From: Candidatus Aalborgicola danicus
GTDB lineage: Bacteria; Pseudomonadota; Gammaproteobacteria; Burkholderiales; Burkholderiaceae_C
Assembly (NCBI GenBank): GCA_016703945.1
Contig: JADJBC010000001.1
Location: forward strand, 1 to 64,000
DNA: 64,000 bases
Reading direction: 5' to 3'
Shown here: positions 47,825 to 56,233 of the stretch, in pieces
How the letters are laid out: the number at the start of each line of letters is the position of its first letter
How positions within the stretch are numbered: the stretch's first letter is position 1
Translations under genes and position numbers: made by a program
The notes under the pieces: model-generated
What the model saw: the letters and a program-made list of their open reading frames with translations, nothing else
What the model was told of the DNA's origin: nothing
Databases searched by the model: none

Positions 47825-48871
47825 GTGCCAAACACCGACCCACTGTTGAGATCAGCAGAAATTCCCTTCGATGCGATCGTTGAACAGGCCGTTGCCGGGA
47901 TCTATGTCATTCAGGATGAGTGTTTTGTCTATTGCAACCAGCGCTGGGCGGAGATGCTGGGATATACCCCGCAAGAGATGCACGGCTGTCATCTGACCAA
48001 GCTTGTACCAGCCGACTTTCTGGAAGAGGTCTTGCACAAGTATTACCTTCGACTGAATGCAGACCCCCCGAGCATTCACTTCATTACGCACGGACTGCAT
48101 CGACTAGGACATGAACTGCGCATTGAGGTGCACGGAACCCGAATCATTTACCGTGGTCGCCCTGCGGTCATGGGCGTGGGTGTGGACGTGACAGAACGGC
48201 TACGCAACGAAGAGGAGCTCAAGCGCTCGCGTGAGCAACTCCAGGCGCTGACGGCCTATACCAATGCCAAACTGGAGGAACAGCGGTTGGTGTTCGCGCG
48301 CGACATCCATGACCTGCTGGGCGGGATGCTGACCTCCATCAAGATGGATGCCACGCGGGTGATGCGACGCGTTGGCACGCCCGAATTGCAGGAACTGACG
48401 CGGGGCTTAATTGATCTGACCCAGAAGACGATCGAAGCCGTCAAGGAGATTTCGCAGGAGCTTCGCCCCAGCGAGCTCGATCACCTGGATTTGGCGACCG
48501 CTATCCGACGCGAGTTGCGGGAGTTTTCCGAACGATTTGGTGTTGCGCACTCTTTGCAAGCCGATGCACCCACGCTAAGACTCTCCCCCCGCCGCGCGAC
48601 AGCGATATACCGGGTCTTCCATGAGGCCATGACAAATGTGGCCCGGCATGCAGATGCGAGCCGGGTGGAGGTGCAATTGAAGACGGAAGGCAATCAGTTC
48701 GTTTTGGATCTGTACGACGATGGTGTCGGCTTTGACAGCGCGACCCTGGCAAACACCTCGCTGGGTTTGCTGAGCATGATGGAAAGATCACGCGATATCG
48801 CAGCGCTGCTGAAGATTGACTCATCTCCCGGCTGCGGGGCACGCCTGACCCTGACGGTACCGTTGCTCTGA
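47825..48871 (+). CDS. PAS-domain sensor histidine kinase, NarL-partner type
   Basis: About 348 residues if it starts at the GTG at 47825; the frame is open to 47690, and no ATG or strong ribosome site decides it. PAS domain at ~10-120 (EQAVAGIYVIQDECFVYCNQ, EMLGYTPQEMHG), then a HisKA_3 dimerisation helix with the phospho-acceptor His (ARDIHDLLGGMLTSIKMD), then the HATPase domain (FHEAMTNVARHADAS, YDDGVGFD, LGLLSMMERSRDI). No transmembrane helix, so a cytosolic sensor. Its response regulator follows after 2 bp. It is divergent from the esterase operon, which it may control. Confidence 0.88.
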   Translation: MPNTDPLLRSAEIPFDAIVEQAVAGIYVIQDECFVYCNQRWAEMLGYTPQEMHGCHLTKLVPADFLEEVLHKYYLRLNADPPSIHFITHGLHRLGHELRIEVHGTRIIYRGRPAVMGVGVDVTERLRNEEELKRSREQLQALTAYTNAKLEEQRLVFARDIHDLLGGMLTSIKMDATRVMRRVGTPELQELTRGLIDLTQKTIEAVKEISQELRPSELDHLDLATAIRRELREFSERFGVAHSLQADAPTLRLSPRRATAIYRVFHEAMTNVARHADASRVEVQLKTEGNQFVLDLYDDGVGFDSATLANTSLGLLSMMERSRDIAALLKIDSSPGCGARLTLTVPLL

Positions 48872-48873
48872 CC

Positions 48874-49506
48874 ATGATTCAAGTTCTCGTCGTTGACGAC
48901 CACACCATTTTTCGCTCGGGAATACGCCGACTGCTGCTGGATGAAGCCGATATGTGTGTAGCAGCTGAGGCCAGCAATGGACCAGAGGCAATCAAGCTAC
49001 TCAATTCGAAATCGTTTGACCTGGTCCTCATGGACATCAATATGGAGGGTCGAAGCGGCTTGGAGGTTCTTGCCTCCATTCGCAATATAGGCAAGTGCCC
49101 GCCGGTTTTGATGTTATCGATGTATCCCGAGGAGCAGTACGCCCTGATTGCCGTACAAGGCGGGGCTAGAGGCTATATCTCAAAGGACGCAGAGCCCAGT
49201 GAATTGGTACTTGCAATCCGCCAGGTGGCGAACGGCGGGCAGTATCTCAGCGCCAACGCCGCCAAACAGATCAACGACCAGCTCAGCGGCCAGGACAGCC
49301 GACCGGCCCACCAGCGCCTCTCCGTACGGGAGCACCAAATCATGCTGATGCTGATAAAGGGCATGGCTCAAACCGAGATTGGTGAGGAAATGATGATCAG
49401 TGCCAAGACGGTCAACACACACAGGATGAACCTGATGGAGAAACTTGGCGTCTCCAGTACCGCCGAGTTGGTCCTCTACGCTGTTCGAAACGGATTGGTT
49501 CACTAG
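48874..49506 (+). CDS. NarL/FixJ-family response regulator
   Basis: 210 residues. Receiver domain with the acidic pocket (VLVVDDHTIFRSGIRRLL), phospho-acceptor Asp in FDLVLMDINMEGRSG, a Ser/Thr switch near LMLSMYPEEQ and Lys in GYISKDAEPSEL. The C-terminal LuxR helix-turn-helix is complete (LSVREHQIMLMLIKGMAQTE, then ISAKTVNTHRMNLMEKLGV). It is phosphorylated by the kinase gene just upstream and binds DNA as a dimer. Targets unknown; the divergent esterase-binding protein-CoA ligase operon is the nearest candidate. Confidence 0.94.
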   Translation: MIQVLVVDDHTIFRSGIRRLLLDEADMCVAAEASNGPEAIKLLNSKSFDLVLMDINMEGRSGLEVLASIRNIGKCPPVLMLSMYPEEQYALIAVQGGARGYISKDAEPSELVLAIRQVANGGQYLSANAAKQINDQLSGQDSRPAHQRLSVREHQIMLMLIKGMAQTEIGEEMMISAKTVNTHRMNLMEKLGVSSTAELVLYAVRNGLVH

Positions 49507-49748
49507 TGTCCGACGAACAAACTCGGCAAAGTCAGTAAGCTGGAGCGTTTTTGGGCAAGAAGGAGCCTGGGATCAATGTCAGGTAACGGCCTTGCCCCTT
49601 ATTAAGCGGATTCACCACTCCGAACCGGTCGCGCAACGATGTCGGCAGATGGCCCAAACCGGGTGCCCCATTTCTGATTTAACTGACTCCTATCGCCTAT
49701 CGCCCCGTTGGAGCCGATGGCAGAGCCTAAAAAGGTTGGCCCGGCAGT

Positions 49749-49795
49749 TGCTATTATTTACATAGCTGCTTACGCAATAAGTACGTGGGCTAGCG
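49749..49795 (+). repeat. Comamonadaceae-type intergenic repeat, copy G
   Basis: gctattatttacatagctgc, then cgcaataagtacgtgggcta and gcgcc. It lies in the 395-bp space between the response regulator (49506) and the antiporter (49902), which holds no other feature that I can support. Confidence 0.7.
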
Positions 49796-49901
49796 CCATA
49801 TTTCGCATGAGTTTTGTGACCCCGTGCTTTTTTGATAGCTTATTGACCCGTTTCTTTGGGCCCTGTGGTCCCGCTCGGTGCCCAAGAGCCTGGAGGCAGG
49901 C

Positions 49902-51113
49902 TCATTTCGGGCGCGAGATGATTTGTTTCAAACGCTGCAATTTTGGATAAACAACCGGTACCGTCAGCATCGTGCTGGCTACAGCCATCAACAACAGCGC
50001 GGTAAAGGTTTCGCTGGTGATGATTTGTTTGTCGAGCAGGATGTTGGCAAAAATAATCATGATCAGCGCCTTGGTCTGCAGCAGCCATCCGATGATGCTG
50101 GCCTCACCCTTTTCCCACTTGAGGATCTTGCCGGCAAGCTGAACGCCCATGAGCTTGCCAGAGACGGATGCCACCAGCAACACCGCAGCTGCGATGAATA
50201 CGGCGGCACCACCCACGGCCCAGTTCGTGCGCAGACCGGTGCTGAGAAAAAACACCGGCATGATTGCCAGCAGCACATGGTGGCGCATCAGGTCCATCTT
50301 TTCCTGGTTGAACCAGTGTGCGTCCATCACAGCACCCGCCAGAAATGCGCCGACCATGAAGTGCAGGCCCGCCCAGTCCGCACCAAAGCCACATACTGCC
50401 AGCCAAATGAGGCCGACGTACCAGCGGTCGCTCTCCTGCAGTTTGATCATGACCCGCCGGTAAGCCAACGTGGCCAGCGCAAAGGCGAACAAGAAGCCCA
50501 CTTGGCGCCCCATGCGGTCCCAATCCAGCAGGATGATGGCCAGCACCCCCCAGATGGCGATGTCGTCCAGACTGGCATACCGCAGAATGCGCTGGCCTAT
50601 CGGTTGGCGCAGGACTTCGAGCTTCTCCATCAACAGGATCAGGATGGGCAGGGCCGTCACCGCGCAGGCCATGCCAACGCCGACTACAAATTGCCAGGTC
50701 ATCGCTTTGGGGCCGACCCAGCCTGCGTAACCTAGCATGCCCGCTGCGGCGGCACAACCAAAGATCAAGGGCATGCCCAGTGCCAGGCCCGCCGTAATAG
50801 TGCTCTCACGGCGATGCTCCCAGGCTTTTTGCAGATCCAACTCAATGCCGGCGATCATCACGAAAATCATCACCGCCCACCACGCAATCCCGTTCAACGA
50901 CTGAATCACCGCGGGGTTGAACACAAAGCTGTAGTAATCGGGAAAGGCCGCGCCCAGCACACCCGGCCCCAGCACAATGCCTGCAATGATCTGAACTACA
51001 ACCAATGGCGCGTAGTAGTCGGTTCGGCACAGCCGCCAAATCAGGTAGGGAATGGAGAAAATCAGCAACATCGCGATCAGAAAGATTTCTGTCGTGTTCA
51101 TAGCTGAGTGCAT
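49902..51113 (-). CDS. CPA2-type cation:proton antiporter
   Basis: About 403 residues; ATG at 51113 or 51101, both without a strong ribosome site. Around a dozen hydrophobic spans. Family features: VVQIIAGIVLGPGVLGAAFP (helix 2), WAVMIFVMIAGIELDLQKAW, SLDDIAIWGVLAIILLDWDR (the paired acidic residues of the ion site), FMVGAFLAGAVM and LLAIMPVFFLSTGLRTNWA. Na+/H+ exchanger (KefB/GerN-type) domain only; no TrkA or USP domain follows. It exchanges Na+ or K+ for H+ across the inner membrane. Confidence 0.87.
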   Translation of the reverse strand: MHSAMNTTEIFLIAMLLIFSIPYLIWRLCRTDYYAPLVVVQIIAGIVLGPGVLGAAFPDYYSFVFNPAVIQSLNGIAWWAVMIFVMIAGIELDLQKAWEHRRESTITAGLALGMPLIFGCAAAAGMLGYAGWVGPKAMTWQFVVGVGMACAVTALPILILLMEKLEVLRQPIGQRILRYASLDDIAIWGVLAIILLDWDRMGRQVGFLFAFALATLAYRRVMIKLQESDRWYVGLIWLAVCGFGADWAGLHFMVGAFLAGAVMDAHWFNQEKMDLMRHHVLLAIMPVFFLSTGLRTNWAVGGAAVFIAAAVLLVASVSGKLMGVQLAGKILKWEKGEASIIGWLLQTKALIMIIFANILLDKQIITSETFTALLLMAVASTMLTVPVVYPKLQRLKQIISRPK

Positions 51114-51335
51114 CGCATGGCCTAGTTTGTCGTTTGGATTTTGGAGGGCGCCTTGACACACATTGGTGCGATCAATGCCCTAAGAATAAGTAGTAAAACT
51201 ACATACCCCGTAAATCTTAACCCAGACACTTTGCAGAAGAGTGCTATGTTTTCCCTAATGCGCATGGACGTGAAATGCAAGAATGGCCGGCCAGGCCCTC
51301 ATTGCGTACAGATTTGTCCAAAAACCCTACACAAA

Positions 51336-51369
51336 CAAAAAACCCCACTACCAAAACGATAGCAGGGTC
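51336..51369 (-). terminator. intrinsic terminator of the truncated tRNA
   Basis: On the minus strand, ACCCTGCTATC, a GTTTTG loop, GTAGTGGGGT, then TTTTTTG. It lies just downstream of the tRNA 3' end, as expected for the original tRNA gene. Confidence 0.7.
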
Positions 51370-51378
51370 CTATTGAAA

Positions 51379-51426
51379 TGGTAGGGCGTGAGTGACTTGA
51401 ACACTCGACCAAAGGATTATGAGTCC
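51379..51426 (-). tRNA. 3' half of a CAU-anticodon tRNA, probable attachment site
   Basis: The minus strand reads GGACTCATAATCC (anticodon stem and loop, anticodon CAT), then a variable region, GAGTG-TTCAAGT-CACTC (T arm) and ACGCCCTACCA (acceptor 3' strand with CCA). The D arm and 5' acceptor strand are absent on the far side, so this is not a working gene. It is 167 bp from a tyrosine integrase reading away from it, the usual picture of an integrated element whose crossover lies in a tRNA 3' half. The left chromosomal border is therefore near 51426. Confidence 0.75.
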
Positions 51427-51592
51427 CAGCAGAAACGTATTCCGCCATGTTGACAAGTGTTGAGAAATTCATATAAATCAACAACTTACAATCAACATAC
51501 TGGGCAAACATACATATTTCGTGTTGATTGTTATTCGGATAAATGCCACAATTCAGTCTGTAAATAGTCTGTAAATCTGAATTGGGACAAAA

Positions 51593-53062
51593 ATGGCACG
51601 TCCAAGCAAATCGGCAGCGATAGACTTCAACGCTCCCCATCAGCTGACGCATGGTCTACTTGAGCGAGCAACGTGCGTTGATGGTTTGCCGTTCGTTCTG
51701 GTGCGCGACGCCGACAAAAAGGGATTGCGCCTGCGTGTGACCAAGGCCGGGGGCAAACACTGGCAATTTGAAACCCGCATCAAAGGTAAGCTATTTACTC
51801 GCGCCCTTGGTGAGTGGCCCGCCGTGTCGATTGAGGAAGCGAAAGCCGAAGCCCATCGCCTGCGCGGACTGACGGAGCAAGGACAAGACCCCCGCGAACT
51901 CGAACGCCAACATGCAGCAACCAAGGCAGCCGAGGTCGCAGAGCAGGCAGCAAAGCGGGCCCACCAAGCCCAACAGGAGGCCGCCAGCGCGAAGACCGTG
52001 GGCGATTTGTGGGCTGTGTACGTTGCCGAGCGCAAGCCGCATTGGGGTGACCTGCACTATGCGGACCACATCCGCAAGGCAGCCCCAGGTGGCGCGCCGT
52101 TCAAGCGTGGCAAAGGTACAACAACGGCCGGTCCACTGCATGACCTGATGGCATTACCGCTGCGCGACTTGTCCGCCCCCACCATCGAAGCGTGGGCAGC
52201 GAAAGAGGCAAAGACCCGCCCAACATCGGCCCGGCTGGCATGGCGCATGCTGAAGGTGTTTCTGGGCTGGTGCGATGAACAACCCGCCTATGCGGGCCTG
52301 CTTCCCGCCAAGAACCCAGCCAAGACCAAGAAAAGCCGGGAGGCCTTGGGTCGCGTCAACAAGAAAAAAGACGTGTTGCAGCGCGAGCAGTTGGGCGTGT
52401 GGTTTAACGCCGTTCGCAACATTGGGAACCCCTGCATTGCTGCTTACTTGCAAGTCATGCTGCTGACCGGCGCACGACCCAATGAAATCATTTCAATGCG
52501 TTGGGAGAACGTCAACACTCAATGGAAGGGCATAACCATCCGCGACAAAATCAACAGGGTTACAAAGGAGCGCACGATACCGCTCACACCCTACGTTGCC
52601 CACCTTCTTTCCGCCCTGCCCCGTCGCAATGAATGGGTATTTTCCAGTGGTCGCCAGCTCAACATGAGCGAAAAGAACATCCAGCGGCGCAATGCCAAGC
52701 GGGCAAAAGTTGCCGGGCAGTTATCAGCGGTCCAAGGGCAAGAAACGCCCGCCTCTGGGCACATAACGGAACCAAACCATGCACACACCGCCGCGTGCAC
52801 AGTCGCTGGTATTGCGGACTTGACATTGCATGGCCTGCGCCGTTCGTTCAAGAGCGCCAGCGAGTGGGTAGAAGTACCCAATGGCGTGCGCCAGAACATC
52901 ATGGGCCACGTCGCAAAGTCGACCGACGAGGACTACACCATACGACCCCTTGACCTTCTGCGCCTGCACCACGAAAAGATTGAGGCGTGGATTTTGGAGC
53001 AGGCCGGGATTGTGTTTGATGCCAAGGCTACGCCCGGCGTACTGCACGTGGTAGCGACATAG
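51593..53062 (+). CDS. int: tyrosine recombinase / integrase of the mobile element
   Basis: 489 residues, ATG at 51593. N-terminal DUF4102-type arm-binding domain (RDADKKGLRLRVTKAGGKHW), a helical SAM-like core-binding domain, then the catalytic domain: Arg in LLTGARPNEIISMRW, H-x-x-R in TLHGLRRSFKS, His in NIMGHVAKST and the Tyr nucleophile in DEDYTIRPLD. It integrates the element at a tRNA 3' end (see 51379-51426). It reads away from the border, in the same direction as the toxin pair behind it. Confidence 0.92.
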   Translation: MARPSKSAAIDFNAPHQLTHGLLERATCVDGLPFVLVRDADKKGLRLRVTKAGGKHWQFETRIKGKLFTRALGEWPAVSIEEAKAEAHRLRGLTEQGQDPRELERQHAATKAAEVAEQAAKRAHQAQQEAASAKTVGDLWAVYVAERKPHWGDLHYADHIRKAAPGGAPFKRGKGTTTAGPLHDLMALPLRDLSAPTIEAWAAKEAKTRPTSARLAWRMLKVFLGWCDEQPAYAGLLPAKNPAKTKKSREALGRVNKKKDVLQREQLGVWFNAVRNIGNPCIAAYLQVMLLTGARPNEIISMRWENVNTQWKGITIRDKINRVTKERTIPLTPYVAHLLSALPRRNEWVFSSGRQLNMSEKNIQRRNAKRAKVAGQLSAVQGQETPASGHITEPNHAHTAACTVAGIADLTLHGLRRSFKSASEWVEVPNGVRQNIMGHVAKSTDEDYTIRPLDLLRLHHEKIEAWILEQAGIVFDAKATPGVLHVVAT

Positions 53063-53081
53063 TACGATATAAGATACCATT

Positions 53082-53405
53082 ATGGAATTGCGCATTTACA
53101 CCGATTCACAGAACCGGCAACCGCTGGCGCAGTGGCTTGGCGAACTGAAAGACATTCGGGCGCGGGCACAAATACGGGCACGGCTGGCGCGTATTGGGGC
53201 TGGCAACCTTGGTGACTGCAAACCCCTGCGCGATGGCGTGCAAGAACTGCGGATTGACTATGGGCCGGGGTATCGCGTGTACCTAAGCAGACAAGGGCCG
53301 GTGATGGTGTTGCTGCTTTGTGGCAGCGACAAGGGCGACCAAAGCAAGGCCATCAATCAGGCCATTGAGTATTTGAACGACTGGAAGCAAAGGGGCAAAC
53401 CATGA
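53082..53405 (+). CDS. HigB/RelE-like addiction toxin (HI1419 type)
   Basis: 107 residues, 19 bp after the integrase. ELRIYTDSQNRQPLAQWLGE, ARIGAGNLGDCKPLRDGVQE and LRIDYGPGYRVYLSRQG match the short killer proteins of the HI1419/PHD-GP49 group, ribosome-dependent RNases of the RelE fold. Its stop overlaps the antitoxin start by 4 bp (ATGA), toxin first. It probably stabilises the integrated element by post-segregational killing. Confidence 0.88.
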   Translation: MELRIYTDSQNRQPLAQWLGELKDIRARAQIRARLARIGAGNLGDCKPLRDGVQELRIDYGPGYRVYLSRQGPVMVLLLCGSDKGDQSKAINQAIEYLNDWKQRGKP

Positions 53406-53701
53406 ACGCACCACGAGACGCAAGCTTTAACGACTACATGGGCGAGAGCCTGAAAGACCCCACTGAAGCCGCCGCCTATATCGAGGCTGTCATGGAACTG
53501 GACGACCCCGCAGCACTGCTGGTGGCACTGCGCCACGTAGCTAAGGCGCACGGTATGGCAGAGGTTGCACGCCGCGCCGATGTGGGGGACAAGACGCTAT
53601 TCAGGGCCCTGAGTGCAGAAGGCAACCCGACATTGGCAACTGTTCACAAGGTGCTGCATGCCGTGGGGTTGCGCCTTAGCGTTGTGCCAGAGCACGCATA
53701 A
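53402..53701 (+). CDS. HI1420-type antitoxin
   Basis: 99 residues. DYMGESLKDPTEAAAYIEAV, then a Cro/C1-like helix-turn-helix (HGMAEVARRADVGDKTLFRA) and PTLATVHKVLHAVGLRLSV: the standard HI1420 antitoxin pattern. Coupled to the toxin by a 4-bp overlap. It should neutralise the toxin and repress the shared promoter. Confidence 0.88.
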   Translation: MNAPRDASFNDYMGESLKDPTEAAAYIEAVMELDDPAALLVALRHVAKAHGMAEVARRADVGDKTLFRALSAEGNPTLATVHKVLHAVGLRLSVVPEHA

Positions 53702-53800
53702 CAGTATTGCCCCAGCCTAGCCCGCGACTAATTACCGCTGGCGAAAAATCGGACACCTTCACCGACAGGCTCGGGCACCAAATGAAGACACCGCGAAGGG

Positions 53801-54985
53801 ATGGCAATGAAATCGATTGATTTAACTCGAAGAACGAAGGTCAAAGTAAAAATTGACGGAATTCTCAGGGACGGAGTTAGACACGACAATGACCCCGACA
53901 AAGAAGCGCAATGCAAGACACTTGATGACGAGCAGGTCGCGAAATGGGAGCAATTTGAACTGGGGCTTAAACGACACAAAAGTCAAGACGCAGAAAAAGA
54001 CTGGTTTGACGCCACTTTAGATGCCCATCATTGGGACGCTTTGAGTGACATTGCGCCAACTGACGCTGCCATGCTTCTCTGCTGTCACAACCCCAACGAA
54101 TCAAGTTTTGAAGCTATTTGTAGTGATGAAACAGGGACCACCTCATACGAGACACCAAACAACTCTCGTGAAATAGCCTACCCGCCAAAGCATTTGAGGA
54201 TGCTTGCGAGGCGACTAGTGGACATAGTCACGGCAGACCCCAAGCCACGCTCATTGCGAGACTGGCACCAGACGGCGCGAGAAATGGGGCTTACTTACCA
54301 TTCGTGGATTGATGCGTACATGGAGGCGACAGCCCTACCAATAGCAGACATCGTGTCCCGTCCGACTGGTGGAAGCGCACCAACCGACGAGTGCGCCGTG
54401 TTCCTAGCTATGGAGAATGTTACCGCCAACGAGGTGAGCATCGTCTTTGTAGGCGATAAAAGCGAAACGGGATTGGGGGCCAATAACAACATGCTGGAAG
54501 TCTCCATTCGCGGAATAAAGAAACGCATTACATTGGGGTCACTGGACTTGATAGATAAGCGCAGCGGACGATTAAACAGTCAGGGTGCGATTCTGTTGGG
54601 GATGGAAGCAAAAAAGAGACTTCCCAATAACCCTGCCAACATCAAAAAGGTGCAAAGGCTGCGCGAAGCCCTCTGTGCCAACTTGGGCATAAAGGGTGAC
54701 CCATTTCTACCCTTTATAAGTGGTACGGGATGGACACCACTTTTCACTCTTACTGACAATCGCGGTGCTGCGGACAAGCGGGCAAAGGACAAAGCTGAAT
54801 CAAAAAGCCTATCGATTGAGCAAATGAGCACACTTGGTCGCCAATTCGTCGCGCCCGACCAACCCAATGATTTTATTGACCGTGGGGAAAGGGCAAATCA
54901 ACGACGACAAGATTTTCCCGCTGACGAATGGATGCAGAAGAATGGCCATACCTATAACGGCGACGATTTCGACCACGACAACTAG
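53801..54985 (+). CDS. mobile-element protein of unknown function
   Basis: 394 residues, ATG at 53801. Residues ~60-190 (DWFDATLDAHHWDALSDIAP, AAMLLCCHNPNESSFEA, PKHLRMLARRLVDIVTADPK, GLTYHSWIDAYMEA) resemble uncharacterised proteins found next to integrases in genomic islands. The middle (VSIVFVGDKSETGLGANNNM, IKKRITLGSLDLIDKRSGRL) and acidic C terminus are not recognised. No membrane span. AT-richer and with more rare codons than the chromosomal genes, consistent with transfer. Possibly an element regulator, by position only. Confidence 0.6.
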   Translation: MAMKSIDLTRRTKVKVKIDGILRDGVRHDNDPDKEAQCKTLDDEQVAKWEQFELGLKRHKSQDAEKDWFDATLDAHHWDALSDIAPTDAAMLLCCHNPNESSFEAICSDETGTTSYETPNNSREIAYPPKHLRMLARRLVDIVTADPKPRSLRDWHQTAREMGLTYHSWIDAYMEATALPIADIVSRPTGGSAPTDECAVFLAMENVTANEVSIVFVGDKSETGLGANNNMLEVSIRGIKKRITLGSLDLIDKRSGRLNSQGAILLGMEAKKRLPNNPANIKKVQRLREALCANLGIKGDPFLPFISGTGWTPLFTLTDNRGAADKRAKDKAESKSLSIEQMSTLGRQFVAPDQPNDFIDRGERANQRRQDFPADEWMQKNGHTYNGDDFDHDN

Positions 54986-54989
54986 ACGA

Positions 54990-55003
54990 GTTGTCGCGAC
55001 AAC
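54990..55003. promoter_or_regulatory. perfect 14-bp palindrome
   Basis: GTTGTCGCGACAAC, five bases after the stop of the 394-residue gene. A further copy of GACAAC lies just before it (cacgacaactagac), so the site could also form a small hairpin. No T-run follows, so an operator or replication/transfer site is as likely as a terminator. The surrounding 54986-55258 region has no gene that I can support. Confidence 0.4.
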
Positions 55004-55051
55004 AATAACAGTGGAAATGCCACTGCCTTCATAGGTAATCGCCCGAATTGG

Positions 55052-55063
55052 ACGACATGTCGT
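55052..55063. promoter_or_regulatory. perfect 12-bp palindrome
   Basis: ACGACATGTCGT, extended by related bases on both sides (ggacgacatgtcgtgcc). The half-site gtcgtgcc recurs in the inverted repeat at 58297-58344 on the far side of the IS21 genes, so it may mark IS ends or a shared operator. Confidence 0.4.
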
Positions 55064-55258
55064 GCCTAGGTTTTGTAGACATATTTCTACGCCAACCTAC
55101 GCATAAATAACATGTCAAATCCACGCCATAGCGAACCGACGAAAACCCATGTTAGCGGCTCTGTAGGAAGGCGCAAATATGGCGGAGTTCCGCATTGGCG
55201 CCGACAAATGGCAAGGGCCCCGATGGGCCCAGGAACAAGTGAATGGGTACCCGGCTAG

Positions 55259-55480
55259 TCAGAACAGATCTTCGTCGTCCAGGGTGAAGTCGGTTGAGCT
55301 GGTGACCTCAGTACGGTCATCCTGCAGGTATTGCTGGATCTGCAATTGGTAGTGGCTACAAATAACTTCCCGCAAGTCATCCAACAGTTCGACCACGGCA
55401 CAAGCTTGCGCAGGCGTCCAGTCATCCTGAATCAAGAATGCGAGTCCGCGTTGCAGGCCAGAGGGCAGATGGAGCTTCAT
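55259..55480 (-). CDS. small accessory ORF downstream of istB
   Basis: 73 residues, MKLHLPSGLQRGLAFLIQDD, then TPAQACAVVELLDDLREVIC and an acidic C terminus (FTLDDEDLF). It is in the same frame as istB, 87 bp after the istB stop. Proteins of this type occur beside IS21-like transposase genes; function unknown. Confidence 0.6.
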   Translation of the reverse strand: MKLHLPSGLQRGLAFLIQDDWTPAQACAVVELLDDLREVICSHYQLQIQQYLQDDRTEVTSSTDFTLDDEDLF

Positions 55481-55567
55481 GGCTTGCCCTTTTGCTTTTG
55501 ATTCGGCCTGCTCGGCCGCCCCTTCCAGGGGTCCCCCAGGCGGGTAGGACTCACCCTCGAATGGGTA

Positions 55568-56233
55568 TTACCTCGGGTGGTGGACCAAGCGGTCAATCAA
55601 AGACACCACACACGCGGCATTGGGAAACACCTCACCCCAATCGGCAAACGCCTTGTTGGTGGTCACCATCGTGCTCTTGGACTCATAGCGCCGGTTGACC
55701 AACTCGAACAGCAAGTCGGCATGCCGGTTTGAATACGACAAATAGCCGATCTCATCAATCACCAACAAATCCGGATTGACGTAATGACGCAAACGCCTGC
55801 GTAGCGCCGCATCACTGTCCATGGCAGCCAACTCCCCCAGCATCTCGCCGGCAGTGGTGAAGCGCACCGTGTAACCCTGCACCAGCGCTTGATGCGCCAA
55901 ATTTTTGGCCAGCATTGACTTGCCCACCCCGTTATTGCCACGCAACACCACGTTGGCACCCTGGGTGATGAAGTCCAGCGTCATCAACGCCTCAATGGCC
56001 ACACGATCACACTGGTGGGGCCAACTCCAATCAAAGTCAGCCAGCGCCTTAAATCGCCCAATACGCGCAGCACTCAGGCGCCGCTCAAGGCTGCGCTGGG
56101 CACGCGCTTGCTCCTCCCAATCAATCAATTTGGCCAGCCAGTCGGCCTCGGACATCTCTGACCAATGTTCCAGCACGCCATGCAAGCGCAGATCCGCCGC
56201 ACGCTGGCGCAAACTATCATTTTTTGGATTCAT
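55568..56233 (-). CDS. istB: IS21-family helper ATPase IstB, probably C-terminally truncated
   Basis: 221 residues. N-terminal helical domain, then the AAA+ core: Walker A VVLRGNNGVGKSMLAKNLAH, Walker B DLLVIDEIGYLSYSNRHADL and sensor region STMVTTNKAFADWGEVF. IstB loads onto target DNA and activates IstA. It ends RLVHHPR at a TAA. The same frame continues after that stop with YPFEGESYPPGG, which resembles the usual IstB C terminus (EGESYRLK), so a nonsense change or small indel has removed about 25 residues. The start overlaps the istA stop (ATGA). Confidence 0.88.
   Translation of the reverse strand: MNPKNDSLRQRAADLRLHGVLEHWSEMSEADWLAKLIDWEEQARAQRSLERRLSAARIGRFKALADFDWSWPHQCDRVAIEALMTLDFITQGANVVLRGNNGVGKSMLAKNLAHQALVQGYTVRFTTAGEMLGELAAMDSDAALRRRLRHYVNPDLLVIDEIGYLSYSNRHADLLFELVNRRYESKSTMVTTNKAFADWGEVFPNAACVVSLIDRLVHHPR

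Noticed and set aside
51379..51426. A complete functional tRNA gene
   Set aside because: No D arm or 5' acceptor strand can be found next to the 3' half.
55210..55235. gggcccc-gat-gggccc as a terminator
   Set aside because: Hairpin-like but without a T-run and not placed after a plus-strand gene; probably chance in GC-rich sequence.
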